A stretch of 64,000 bases of DNA from Planctomycetota bacterium (lineage in GTDB: Bacteria; Planctomycetota; Planctomycetia; Pirellulales; Pirellulaceae), in contig JAPLNL010000045.1 of the NCBI GenBank assembly GCA_026692905.1, positions 55,721 to 119,720 of the forward strand, read 5' to 3'. Positions 1 to 7,616 of the stretch are shown piece after piece (positions within the stretch are counted from its first letter, which is position 1; every line of letters starts with the position of its first letter). Under the pieces are notes generated by a model that did no database searches, had not been told where the DNA came from, and was given only the letters and a program-made list of their open reading frames with translations. The position numbers were made by a program, and so were the translations under genes.

Positions 1-96
1 CTCAACTATCCGCGCACATGGAAACAATAGCAACCTTGAGAAACCCACCCAAACTAGGCTTTTGTGAGGGCTCTGCGGCGTGCGTGTGATCCTTGG

Positions 97-229
97 TTTA
101 GCACGCCAAGCATGTTGCGAACATTAGGCCCAAGGCCCACGTTCGCTGCGATGCAGGAGCCCGAGCTTGCGAAGGGGCAGCGACGGGTGGGCTTGTCCCA
201 CCGATGTCGAAAATGCTTGGCGTGCTACA
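97..229. repeat. Palindromic dispersed repeat (family D), copy 1
   Basis: The stretch starts with TAGCACGCCAAGCATGTTGC and ends near 213-227 with the inverted counterpart ATGCTTGGCGTGCTA, so about 15 bp of terminal inverted repeat encloses roughly 130 bp. The left end recurs at 13728-13780 and, inverted, at 60224-60272. Bases 1-261 hold no gene I can support; the reading frame through 64-414 is only repeat sequence. Confidence 0.7.
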
Positions 230-261
230 CGCAAGCTCAAGTGTTTCGAATAGTGCGTCCA

Positions 262-1074
262 CTACTTCATCAACCGCAGCGGGCCAATGCCGATAATGGG
301 CAGTCCTGTGACTCGTTTCGCATACTCTCGGTAGTCTTCACCGACGAAGCGGATCATTCGTTTATCCTTGAAGTAACTACCGGCGTAGATGTACGCTGTC
401 CAAATGGCCGTTAATACCGCGTGGTCCAGTGTCATCGTTGGTGTAAACCAAATCAGGCCCAAGAAGCTCATGTAAATCGGGTGACGCATCCATCGGTAAG
501 CGCCAGTCTCCAAGAACTCACGTTTAGGCGGCTTTTGCTGAATCAACCAGTACCACCATTGCGTCAGCCCGGTCTGATAAAGCATGCCTGTGATGTAAAG
601 GCTATAAAACAACGCAACCCAGGAACCGTAAAAACCACACAGAATCGCAAACTCGGTGATGCCGGTTGCATGCCACAAGGTTGTCGAACACACTTCCCAA
701 TTGTGAAACATGAAAAGCAAAGTCAAGCAAGTCACGGAGCAGTGCAAGCAGCCGAGAAGGCCTGCTGGCATCCAGACTTTGATCCGTTTCTGAATTGGCG
801 GTGCTAACAGCAGACTGTGCGGAATCGCAAATCCAATCGAAAGCAAAACGTCGATCCAAAACCAATGCGAACTCGAATGCGTACCACCGTACTTCAGAAA
901 CGTAAACAGTTGCACAACGGTCCACAGGAACAATACTTGACTTAAAACGCCAAAGGCGATACCGCAAAGGCGGCCTGCTATCTTAGTGTATGTCCGTTCT
1001 GTCCCTAACACCGCTAACCCAAGACTAGCCGCCACTGTCGAGGGCTTGCTTGGAACACTTGTACTCGAGTGCAT
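262..1074 (-). CDS. Integral-membrane methyltransferase, isoprenylcysteine carboxyl methyltransferase (ICMT)/NnrU-like
   Basis: The 270-residue protein has about six hydrophobic segments. Its C-terminal part (about residues 195-265) carries the ICMT/PEMT-type block: RHPIYMSFLG, then a membrane hairpin, then a charged segment ending EDYREYAKRV. ICMT-like enzymes methylate isoprenyl or alkyl substrates in the membrane with S-adenosylmethionine. In Bacillus a protein of this type (BpsB) O-methylates alkylpyrones made by a type III PKS, so location in a PKS locus supports a tailoring role on a lipophilic polyketide. Its ATG overlaps the TGA of the upstream methyltransferase (ATGA), making it the last gene of a coupled three-gene operon. 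The substrate is an inference; fold and membrane location are fairly secure. Confidence 0.75.
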   Translation of the reverse strand: MHSSTSVPSKPSTVAASLGLAVLGTERTYTKIAGRLCGIAFGVLSQVLFLWTVVQLFTFLKYGGTHSSSHWFWIDVLLSIGFAIPHSLLLAPPIQKRIKVWMPAGLLGCLHCSVTCLTLLFMFHNWEVCSTTLWHATGITEFAILCGFYGSWVALFYSLYITGMLYQTGLTQWWYWLIQQKPPKREFLETGAYRWMRHPIYMSFLGLIWFTPTMTLDHAVLTAIWTAYIYAGSYFKDKRMIRFVGEDYREYAKRVTGLPIIGIGPLRLMK

Positions 1075-1910
1075 CAGTCCTTTTTCTCCGCAATGAAATA
1101 TCCATATTCCATGGCGCCGGAATCGTAGGCGTTTAAGATGGCGTCAAAATGGTCTAAAAACAAAACGTGATTGCTGCCAAGAATTTTGGCTAGATATCGC
1201 ACACCGGTCTTTTCAACGCGTTTGCGACATATCTCCCAAGTCTTTTTCACTTGTTTGGTCCAAATCCCTTTGGCTGTTACGGTTAGTCCAGCTTCTTCGA
1301 ACCAGCCAACGTAGTCGGATTGGCTTCCCAGCGAAGGACAAAACATGCCTTCGCATACACGTAAGGCTTGTTGCGAGTGAGCATCGCTCATTGGCAACGC
1401 GCCAGAGAGCCATGCCAGCAATGCAAATCGCCCCCCTGGCTTGATCCACGATGCTGCCTTTTTGAAGAACGCCGGCTTATCGAAAAGATGCTCAGTGCAT
1501 TCGATACTCCAGACAACGTCCGCCGAGCCTTCGGGAAACTGAGTAGCCTCTGCGTCTTCGCATCGGAATTGCGGTCGAGGTTGCAGTCCCTTGATGGCTG
1601 CACTTGCGGTGGCCCATTGGCGTTGGACCGGACTGAGCGTCACCCCAGTTACTTGGCATTGCAGATTCTTCGCGAGCCAAATGCTGGAGCCACCCATCCC
1701 GCAACCGATGTCGTACACAACCGATTTGGGCTGAATTTTAGCTAGTCCCGCCAAAGTGGCCGTCAATTGAATTTGCGCTGCAGCCGGTGATTCGTCTGCC
1801 AACCAGTAGCCATGATGGATGTGCGGCCCCCAAAGCAATCGATAAAAAAGCGTACTCACGTCATAGTGATTCTTGATGACGGACTTCTTGATGTCTGGAC
1901 ACTCGATCAT
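1074..1910 (-). CDS. SAM-dependent class I methyltransferase, gamma-tocopherol methyltransferase-like
   Basis: The start at 1910 gives a 278-residue enzyme beginning MIECPDIKK; the frame is open further upstream, but the ATG at 1910 overlaps the TAA of the YceI gene (TAATG), which marks translational coupling. Residues 15-36 (HYDVSTLFYRLLWGPHIHHG) match the lid region of tocopherol C-methyltransferase and cyclopropane-synthase-like enzymes. Motif I (VVYDIGCGMGGSS) lies near 64-76 and the acidic motif II follows at the next strand. The family methylates aromatic ring carbons, phenolic oxygens or lipids. Beside a type III PKS the likely substrate is an aromatic or pyrone polyketide; this is inferred, not shown. 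Confidence 0.8.
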   Translation of the reverse strand: MIECPDIKKSVIKNHYDVSTLFYRLLWGPHIHHGYWLADESPAAAQIQLTATLAGLAKIQPKSVVYDIGCGMGGSSIWLAKNLQCQVTGVTLSPVQRQWATASAAIKGLQPRPQFRCEDAEATQFPEGSADVVWSIECTEHLFDKPAFFKKAASWIKPGGRFALLAWLSGALPMSDAHSQQALRVCEGMFCPSLGSQSDYVGWFEEAGLTVTAKGIWTKQVKKTWEICRKRVEKTGVRYLAKILGSNHVLFLDHFDAILNAYDSGAMEYGYFIAEKKD

Positions 1911-2575
1911 TACTCCGGTACCACCCAAATATCGCCATAGATAACAAGTTCGTCGGCGACCCCAACGGCGCCCAGCATTTTCGAATAAGGTTTGATTCCG
2001 TAATTGGATTGCAAAATCTTGAACGAGCCACGGTAGTGGTGCCATCCATCCTTGACTTCGAGATCACAAGGTATCTCGATTCGTCGCGTTTTTTCATGCA
2101 GAGTAAAATCGCCTACGAGTAGATATTCTGGAAGCTGACGTTTGCTCGTCGTGTTCTTAGGCCGAATGGTAACGTGTTCGAACTTGGCTGTCGTGTACTT
2201 CTTTACGTTTAGAATTTCAGCACCCAGCATGTTCTCGTTTACCTTTTTGCGGGTTGCCTCATCCACGGCGTTTTCGAGTGCCAAATACTTTTTCGCTTGA
2301 GGAGTGTCCGCATTGAACGATTGCATATCGAAAGTGAGTTTGCCCTCGCGGCCCTCTTTTTGAAACAACTCGCCGCTCGCTAGTTTGCCCTCGACCGCAT
2401 GTTGGTGACCGACGACGCCAGACTTGTCAACAAAAATGTAGACGCGGCTGAAGTCGGTATTTACCTGGCCGGACGGCGGTCGCTCTTGAGCGCCGCAAAC
2501 GCTTGCTATCGCGATAAAGCAAGCAAAGATTTGGGCTGTCAGCCGACCCAGTGAAAACTGATCAACCTTTCGCAT
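1910..2575 (-). CDS. YceI-family secreted lipid-binding protein
   Basis: The 221-residue protein begins MRKVDQFSLG, with GGAG about 9 nt upstream (GAAACGGAGTTACGACG before the ATG), so I prefer 2575 over the in-frame ATG at 2611. Residues 1-30 form a signal peptide. The mature part shows YceI features: FVDKSGVVGHQHAVEG near the start, FDMQSFNADTP, a central NENMLGAEILNVKKYTTAKF segment, and a VGDFTLHEKTRRIEIP strand. YceI lipocalin-like barrels bind long isoprenoid or amphiphilic lipids, and some members act in quinone metabolism. As first gene of the left PKS arm it could carry the lipophilic product in the periplasm; that role is an inference. Confidence 0.8.
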   Translation of the reverse strand: MRKVDQFSLGRLTAQIFACFIAIASVCGAQERPPSGQVNTDFSRVYIFVDKSGVVGHQHAVEGKLASGELFQKEGREGKLTFDMQSFNADTPQAKKYLALENAVDEATRKKVNENMLGAEILNVKKYTTAKFEHVTIRPKNTTSKRQLPEYLLVGDFTLHEKTRRIEIPCDLEVKDGWHHYRGSFKILQSNYGIKPYSKMLGAVGVADELVIYGDIWVVPE

Positions 2576-2845
2576 CGTCGTAACTCCGTTTCCCGTGTAC
2601 AATCCATCCATAGTTTCAATGGCTACGCGACCATCCTAACACGTACCACGACCTTAGGACTAGTCGAGCTCTCCAATTTCGAATCTCAGTGGAGGAACTA
2701 CCTGCGAGATCGGTGCAGTTCGATGACAATTGTGACAGGCGATACCCACGATTAAAAACCTGCAAGATATCTCGATTCGTACTCGTGTTTCGGCCGCAAC
2801 ACGCTCATGTGGTGCCTTGTTCTCATTGTGTTTTGCGGAGAAATC
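2576..2845. promoter_or_regulatory. Divergent promoter region of the type III PKS locus
   Basis: This 270-bp gap separates the two divergent operons and is the only place where both can start. I see no convincing -35/-10 pair, operator palindrome or regulator gene. It contains a good ribosome-binding site (GCGGAGAAATC) directly before the ATG at 2846. Shared control of both arms follows from the layout only. Confidence 0.4.
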
Positions 2846-3565
2846 ATGAAGTCAAGAGTGCTAGTTCCTGAGCTCATGGACGATCCTGCTATCGATCCTG
2901 TCGAACATCGACGGGCACTCAACGGTCTACGCCGTATCAACAAGCTGTGCCAAACTGGCTCGCAATTAGCCAAAGAAATCCTCGCAATTGCCAAAAAGCA
3001 TCAGCGTACTGAGATCAACATTTTGGACATAGGTTGCGGAAGTGGTGACGTTGCGTTCGACGTAGCTCGGCGACTTACCAGCCACCTACAATGCCATGTC
3101 ACCGGTTGGGACATCAGTCAGACGGCTGTGGACTGCGCCGCAGCCGACTGGACAAACCAAAAAAATCGCATGCCTGCGGAGAAGCGATCCAACATCGAAA
3201 TTCACTTCCAGCAAGCCGACGTCTTTCAGCCGAGTGAATCCAAATTCGATATCGTCTATTGTTGCCTCTTTTTGCATCACTTCACGGAGCAGCAGGCCGT
3301 CCAAGTTCTGATGCGAATGCGGGAAATAGCTTCCCTTGGCGTTGTAGTAGATGACTTGATTCGGTCTCGAGCAGGTTACGCGCTGGCTCAGATCGGATGT
3401 CAGTTGTTGTCGCGTTCGCCAGTGGTCCATTTTGACGGACCACAATCGGTCCGTGCTGCCTTTACGGAAACCGAGGCCAAGAAATTGGCTACAGAGGCCG
3501 GTATGAATTCTTGCACGACTCGCAAGCATTGGCCAGAGCGATATCTATTGAGATGGGACGCCTAG
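2846..3565 (+). CDS. SAM-dependent class I methyltransferase of the type III PKS locus
   Basis: The start at 2846 is supported by GGAG 6 nt upstream and gives 239 residues. The N-terminus holds MDDPAIDPVEHRRALNGL, seen in methyltransferases that accompany type III PKS genes. Motif I is INILDIGCGSGDVA (residues 57-70), motif II GWDISQTAVD, and FDIVYCCLFLHHF forms motif IV. It probably methylates the product or an intermediate of the PKS two genes downstream. The next gene starts one base after the stop, so the two are in one operon. Substrate and position of methylation cannot be read from the sequence. Confidence 0.78.
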   Translation: MKSRVLVPELMDDPAIDPVEHRRALNGLRRINKLCQTGSQLAKEILAIAKKHQRTEINILDIGCGSGDVAFDVARRLTSHLQCHVTGWDISQTAVDCAAADWTNQKNRMPAEKRSNIEIHFQQADVFQPSESKFDIVYCCLFLHHFTEQQAVQVLMRMREIASLGVVVDDLIRSRAGYALAQIGCQLLSRSPVVHFDGPQSVRAAFTETEAKKLATEAGMNSCTTRKHWPERYLLRWDA

Positions 3566-3566
3566 C

Positions 3567-4745
3567 ATGATCGCGGTCAAACCATCACGCTCGTTGTCCT
3601 TGATGGACATGGAAGCCATTGATTGGGACGTCGTCATACTCGGCGCAGGAGTTGCTGGTGCCGCTGCTGCGATTCTGGCTGCCCAGCACGGGCTTCAAAC
3701 GCTGTTGGTGGAGTCGAAAAGTTTTCCTCGCGAGAAAGTATGTGGTGGCTGCCTAAATCTTCGCTCGCAAGCTTCGCTCGACCGACTTGGCGTCTCAAGT
3801 GAAATCAAGTCGGCCGGTGCCATTTCCATTCAATCGATGCGATTGCAGATCCTGGCGACCAATGTGCAATGGAAAGTGCCCACCATGGTGAGCGTTCGAC
3901 GTTCGACGTTGGATACGATCCTGGTCGACCGCGCTATCGCAACCGGATCGCATTTCATCGATCGCACCACAGGCCATGTCTTGCCGACTTCTCTTGAGTC
4001 AAACAACGGACTGGGAACGGTTAGACTACAACAGGATGGCAACTCGGTCCTCGTTTCCACGAAGTGTATCCTAGTCGCGAGCGGATTGACCCGATCTTCG
4101 ATTCGACAAGATGATCAATGGCCAGCCAAAATAGAAAGCGATTCTAGGATCGGCGTTCAGTGCTTGATCCCGGAACACCAAGCTGAATGCTTTGCGGATG
4201 GGCAGTTGCATATGCTGGTAGGAAAACGCGGGTACGTCGGCATCTGCAAGACCGACGGCGACTTGCTAGACATCGCCGCAGCTATCGATCCGGCTTGCAT
4301 TCAGTCTATGGGTGGCATCCCGGAAGTGATCCGCACGATTTTATCTGAGTGCGGTCACAATGGAATCGAACTCCCCAGCAAAGAGCATTGGATGGCGACT
4401 CCTAGCTTAACGCGCTGTTCCAAGCGCGTTAGCGATCGAAACACGTTTTTGATCGGCGATGCGATAGGTTACGTAGAGCCATTTACCGGCGAGGGAATGT
4501 CATGGGCCTTGGCCAGCGCCGAAGCCGTGATGCCGATGGTTCTCGAAATCGCATCGAGCGGTTGGCAGGAGGGCATGGGCGATCGCTGGAACGATTGGGC
4601 TCTGCGCGAAAGAATACACAAACAACGAACATGCCGGTGGATTGCGAGCCAGATCAGATGGCCGCGCGGTGCGGCTTGGGTTTTACGGGCTTGCAATTGG
4701 CTTCCGCCTTTACGCGCCTCAATCATACGAAGGACAAGTCAATGA
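3567..4745 (+). CDS. FAD-dependent oxidoreductase, geranylgeranyl reductase/halogenase superfamily
   Basis: The 392-residue flavoprotein has the Rossmann dinucleotide motif VVILGAGVAGAAAA (residues 22-35) with the FAD-ribose acidic residue in LLVESK, a KVCGGCLN segment typical of geranylgeranyl-reductase-like enzymes, and the second FAD motif GDAIGYVEPFTGEGMSWALA near 297-316. The superfamily covers reductases, hydroxylases and halogenases; I see no clear halogenase WxWxIP motif, so oxidation, hydroxylation or reduction of a lipophilic substrate is more likely. It starts one base after the methyltransferase and its TGA overlaps the PKS ATG (ATGA), so it is tightly coupled to the PKS. Confidence 0.8.
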   Translation: MIAVKPSRSLSLMDMEAIDWDVVILGAGVAGAAAAILAAQHGLQTLLVESKSFPREKVCGGCLNLRSQASLDRLGVSSEIKSAGAISIQSMRLQILATNVQWKVPTMVSVRRSTLDTILVDRAIATGSHFIDRTTGHVLPTSLESNNGLGTVRLQQDGNSVLVSTKCILVASGLTRSSIRQDDQWPAKIESDSRIGVQCLIPEHQAECFADGQLHMLVGKRGYVGICKTDGDLLDIAAAIDPACIQSMGGIPEVIRTILSECGHNGIELPSKEHWMATPSLTRCSKRVSDRNTFLIGDAIGYVEPFTGEGMSWALASAEAVMPMVLEIASSGWQEGMGDRWNDWALRERIHKQRTCRWIASQIRWPRGAAWVLRACNWLPPLRASIIRRTSQ

Positions 4746-5950
4746 GTTTATTAAGCCTGGAAACACCGATGGTCCTCAAAGCGACCCATACCAAGATTCT
4801 TGGTTTGGGAACTGCAACACCAGAACATTCGATCGAGCAAGCGGACGCAGCCACCGTAGCCCAGCAGTTGAATCTGTCGGAGCGATGGAACAACGCACTC
4901 CCGGCTTTGTATCGCAAATCGGGTGTGCAGCGCCGCGGAAGCGTTTTGTTGGGGCCAGAAGGTCTTCCGGGTATCGATCGTCAGACATTTTACAAACCCG
5001 CTTCGGAAGCCCAACCGTATGGTCCTACGACATCGGATCGCATGAAAGTGTTTTCGGAATACGCGGGCCCAATGCTTCAGCGAGCCTGTTCCATAGCGAT
5101 TGAAAATTCTGGAATCGCAACGAGCAGTATCACGCATTTGGTCAGCGTTTCCTGCACAGGTTTCTTTGCGCCGGGTGTCGATATCGCATTGATTGAAGCG
5201 CTGGGTCTGGACTCCAATATCCAGCGTACCCATGTCGGCTTTATGGGGTGCCACGGAGCCCTCAATGGCATTCGCGTCGCCAAAGCGATCGTCGATGCAA
5301 CTCCCACCGCAGTGGTTCTGCTCGGTGCGGTAGAGTTGTGTAGCCTCCATCAGCAGTACACGGACGATGCACAGCAATTGGTTGCCAACTCATTGTTTGC
5401 CGACGGAGCAGCGGGACTTGTCGTAGGGGCCAACAACCAAAACGGAAACGGCCAAAACGCGAGTTACCAAACCAACGACTCACCATCGAAGTCGCTTTTG
5501 CAATGGACCGTGGTTTCCACGCTATCGAAATGGATCCCAAAAACAACTGACTTGATGAGTTGGACCATTGGCGACTATGGTTTTCGGATGACCTTGGATC
5601 CTCAAGTGCCTAGCATTGTTGAAGCAAACTTGGAGAGCGAGCTCAAGAGTTGGTTGGATGGCCAATCGCTCAGCATTGCGGACATCGATGCTTGGGCGAT
5701 CCATCCCGGCGGCCCACGCATCATTCAAGCGGCCGGGGTAGCACTGGGCTTACCCGCAAAAGCTCTTGAGGGTTCGCAGTCGGTCCTGGCCAATTATGGA
5801 AACATGTCTTCTCCGACGGTTTTGTTTATCCTGGAAGAATTGTCGCGTCAGCAACCGGACGCAAATTACTGTATTTTGTTGGCTTTTGGACCTGGATTGT
5901 GCATCGAAGCGGTCTTGCTGAGGTCGGCAGGCGTTAACCATATCGTGTGA
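4742..5950 (+). CDS. Type III polyketide synthase (chalcone synthase superfamily)
   Basis: The start at 4742 overlaps the upstream stop and gives 402 residues, the usual length of the family; an upstream extension to 4502 would lie inside the previous gene. The catalytic triad is complete: Cys170 in THVGFMGCHGALNG, His321 in DAWAIHPGGPRII and Asn354 in VLANYGNMSSPTVLF. The N-terminal thiolase half contains SVSCTGFFAPGVD at 136-147. Such enzymes condense malonyl-CoA onto an acyl-CoA starter to give pyrones, resorcinols or related aromatics. Starter choice cannot be read here. The genes around it (two soluble methyltransferases, one membrane methyltransferase, one flavoenzyme, YceI) suggest a methylated, oxidised and lipophilic product. 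Confidence 0.93.
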   Translation: MSLLSLETPMVLKATHTKILGLGTATPEHSIEQADAATVAQQLNLSERWNNALPALYRKSGVQRRGSVLLGPEGLPGIDRQTFYKPASEAQPYGPTTSDRMKVFSEYAGPMLQRACSIAIENSGIATSSITHLVSVSCTGFFAPGVDIALIEALGLDSNIQRTHVGFMGCHGALNGIRVAKAIVDATPTAVVLLGAVELCSLHQQYTDDAQQLVANSLFADGAAGLVVGANNQNGNGQNASYQTNDSPSKSLLQWTVVSTLSKWIPKTTDLMSWTIGDYGFRMTLDPQVPSIVEANLESELKSWLDGQSLSIADIDAWAIHPGGPRIIQAAGVALGLPAKALEGSQSVLANYGNMSSPTVLFILEELSRQQPDANYCILLAFGPGLCIEAVLLRSAGVNHIV

Positions 5951-5963
5951 CGAGGGTCATCTC

Positions 5964-6044
5964 ATGGTTCAGACAAACGATCTGACGCCACGAACCCTGG
6001 CAAGCATCAGTTCCGAGTCCAAACACCATCGGCTAAATCAATAA
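5964..6044 (+). CDS. Possible 26-codon ORF after the PKS (doubtful)
   Basis: An ATG at 5964, 13 nt after the PKS stop and preceded by GACGAGGGTCATCTC, opens a 26-codon frame that ends at TAA 6042-6044. It could be a short leader, the residual start of a lost fourth cluster gene, or chance. Its product is hydrophilic with no motif. Its last part overlaps, on the other strand, the end of the small secreted-protein gene at 6007-6156. Confidence 0.2.
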   Translation: MVQTNDLTPRTLASISSESKHHRLNQ

Positions 6045-6156
6045 TCTCTGGTTGAATTGGCAGGGCTAGTCCAAACGTAACGGATGGGATCGCTAACGCG
6101 ATCAGGAAACAAAAAAGAGTGGATGCAACGATCGACGCATTTCGTTTCCTGTTCAT
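6007..6156 (-). CDS. Small secreted protein, 49 residues, coupled to the amidohydrolase
   Basis: This short frame starts 8 nt after the stop of the amidohydrolase and has an excellent ribosome-binding site that overlaps that stop (TAAGGAAAGCC before ATG). The product begins MNRKRNASIVASTLFC and continues with a hydrophobic core ending near PSVTFG, a textbook signal peptide, leaving a mature part of about 20 residues rich in Leu, Ile and Pro (LALPIQPEIIDLADGVW). Translational coupling points to a function with the amidohydrolase or in the same compartment. No family recognised. It could also be a degraded remnant of a longer secreted protein, because the mature part is so short. Confidence 0.5.
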   Translation of the reverse strand: MNRKRNASIVASTLFCFLIALAIPSVTFGLALPIQPEIIDLADGVWTRN

Positions 6157-6164
6157 GGCTTTCC

Positions 6165-7508
6165 TTATTGGCTGTATTTCGTTTTGTACTTTTCGTTCAG
6201 CTGCGTATGCTTGCTGGTTAAATCGACCAATCGGCCTTGGATATAAGCCTTCACTATTTGTGTTGGTGTCTCCAGGATATTCCCATCGGTAACGATGAGC
6301 GTAGCATCTTTTCCTACCGTCAGTGACCCGATCCGATCGGCGACGCCAAAGATCTCCGCAGGCGAGAGAGTAATGGAACGAACCGCTTGATCCTCTGTCA
6401 AACCATATGCAGCAGCGGTCGCTGCATTATACGGCAGATTGCGAACACCCGAGGCACCAAATCGTCCGTCGCTGGCAATCGAGAACTGGATTCCAGCTTC
6501 TTGAAGTTGAGCAGGCAATGTGTACGCAGAATCGTAGGCTGCATCATGCCGGTTCGGTAGACGATAGACGCTGGCAACTACCACTGGGACCTTGGCTTCT
6601 TTGATCAAGTTGGCGCATTGCATGGCATCGGCCCCCCCCATCAAAATCAGCTTCAAATGGTATTGCTTTGCAAAAGCGATGGCTGTTTGAATCTGCTTGG
6701 TCGTGTTCGCTTGGACCAGCATAGGCGTTTTGCCCTCAACGACAGGGATCATCGACTCAAGCCGCAAATCGATCGGATGCTCCTTTGGGGCTTTGGTTCT
6801 CGCAACAGAATACGCCTTGACTTCTCGCATTAGATCATGGAAAGGTCCTAGGCGATCGCTGTCGCCACCTGATGCCTCTGCATCGCCGCCACCGCCTCCA
6901 CGTCGACCTCGAGGGGCTGCGGAAAATCGAGGCCAAGTTGCTGCCATGGCAGCATCTGGCAACAGAGTCATCGATTCCCAAGTCCAACCGTCCAAAACCA
7001 TAACCGCAGCACGGCCAGAGATCAGACCGCCATTGGGAGCCGTCACGGCCGTGAGTACCCCATTGGCACGCGCAACCGGAATCGCTTCGCTATCTGGATT
7101 GAAGGCCACGGCAGCCCGAACGTTCGGATTGAGATTGCCTATTTCGGTGGAGTCGATCGAAGCACGAATGGAATCGATTTCGACCAATCCGATACTAGAA
7201 TACGATTCCATCAATCCTGGGTAGACATGCTGGCCTTTGCCCTCAATAACGTCTGTATCGCCAGGGAAGGAAAGGTTTACGCCGATCTCCGTGATCTTGC
7301 CATCCTTGAACAAGACGCATCCGTTTTGGATGGTCTCACCCGACACCGTGTGGACGGTCGCGTTGCGAATGATGATCGGACGCTTTTGCGGAGCGCCGGG
7401 AATTTGATCGGAGGCTGATAGGGCTGATGTTAGTAGACTGGATGTCATCAGGCCGGACGCAAGGAGTGCCCAAGTCAACGACGCTTTAAGTGAATGTTTG
7501 ATTTTCAT
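6165..7508 (-). CDS. Secreted amidohydrolase-family protein with degenerate metal site
   Basis: The 447-residue protein has a signal peptide (about 1-32) and an amidohydrolase fold: a composite beta-sandwich start (IIIRNATVHTVSGETIQNG), the entry to the barrel at VYPGLMESYSSIGL, and a C-terminal sandwich returning with SLTVGKDATLIVTDGN. Active amidohydrolases have HxH after the PGLID motif; here that position reads ESYSSIG, so two metal ligands are missing. It may be a non-catalytic partner of the neighbouring double-domain enzyme, or use another metal arrangement. A Gly/Arg-rich insert (RGRRGGGGG) lies near residue 205. It is the second gene of an operon after the 1130-residue protein, with a palindromic repeat between them. 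Confidence 0.8.
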   Translation of the reverse strand: MKIKHSLKASLTWALLASGLMTSSLLTSALSASDQIPGAPQKRPIIIRNATVHTVSGETIQNGCVLFKDGKITEIGVNLSFPGDTDVIEGKGQHVYPGLMESYSSIGLVEIDSIRASIDSTEIGNLNPNVRAAVAFNPDSEAIPVARANGVLTAVTAPNGGLISGRAAVMVLDGWTWESMTLLPDAAMAATWPRFSAAPRGRRGGGGGDAEASGGDSDRLGPFHDLMREVKAYSVARTKAPKEHPIDLRLESMIPVVEGKTPMLVQANTTKQIQTAIAFAKQYHLKLILMGGADAMQCANLIKEAKVPVVVASVYRLPNRHDAAYDSAYTLPAQLQEAGIQFSIASDGRFGASGVRNLPYNAATAAAYGLTEDQAVRSITLSPAEIFGVADRIGSLTVGKDATLIVTDGNILETPTQIVKAYIQGRLVDLTSKHTQLNEKYKTKYSQ

Positions 7509-7551
7509 CGGAGTATGTTTTTACGTTTTAGGTTGTGTTTTGTTTGTTGTT

Positions 7552-7606
7552 TGCACAGGCCGGCAGCCTGTGCTACGCGGTAGGCTTTTAGTCTGCCGGT
7601 CGCTTA
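7552..7606. repeat. Palindromic repeat between the two amidohydrolase genes
   Basis: Interleaved inverted repeats (CACAGGCCGGCAGCCTGTG and TAGGCTTTTAGTCTGCCGG) fold into a hairpin in the 108-bp gap. Similar 'AGGCTTnnAGCCTG' hairpins occur at 11331-11378 and 17321-17377. It may attenuate read-through from the upstream gene or stabilise the mRNA end. Confidence 0.5.
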
Positions 7607-7616
7607 ATTGTAGGTG

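Noticed and set aside
64..414. 116-codon frame on the + strand
   Set aside because: It runs through repeat family D and then antisense through the ICMT-like gene; no ribosome-binding site or protein-like features.
4502..4741. 80-residue N-terminal extension of the type III PKS
   Set aside because: It lies within the coding region of the FAD enzyme and exceeds the normal PKS length; the ATGA overlap marks the real start.
3567..4745. FAD enzyme as flavin-dependent halogenase
   Set aside because: I do not find the WxWxIP motif; a geranylgeranyl-reductase-type enzyme fits better.
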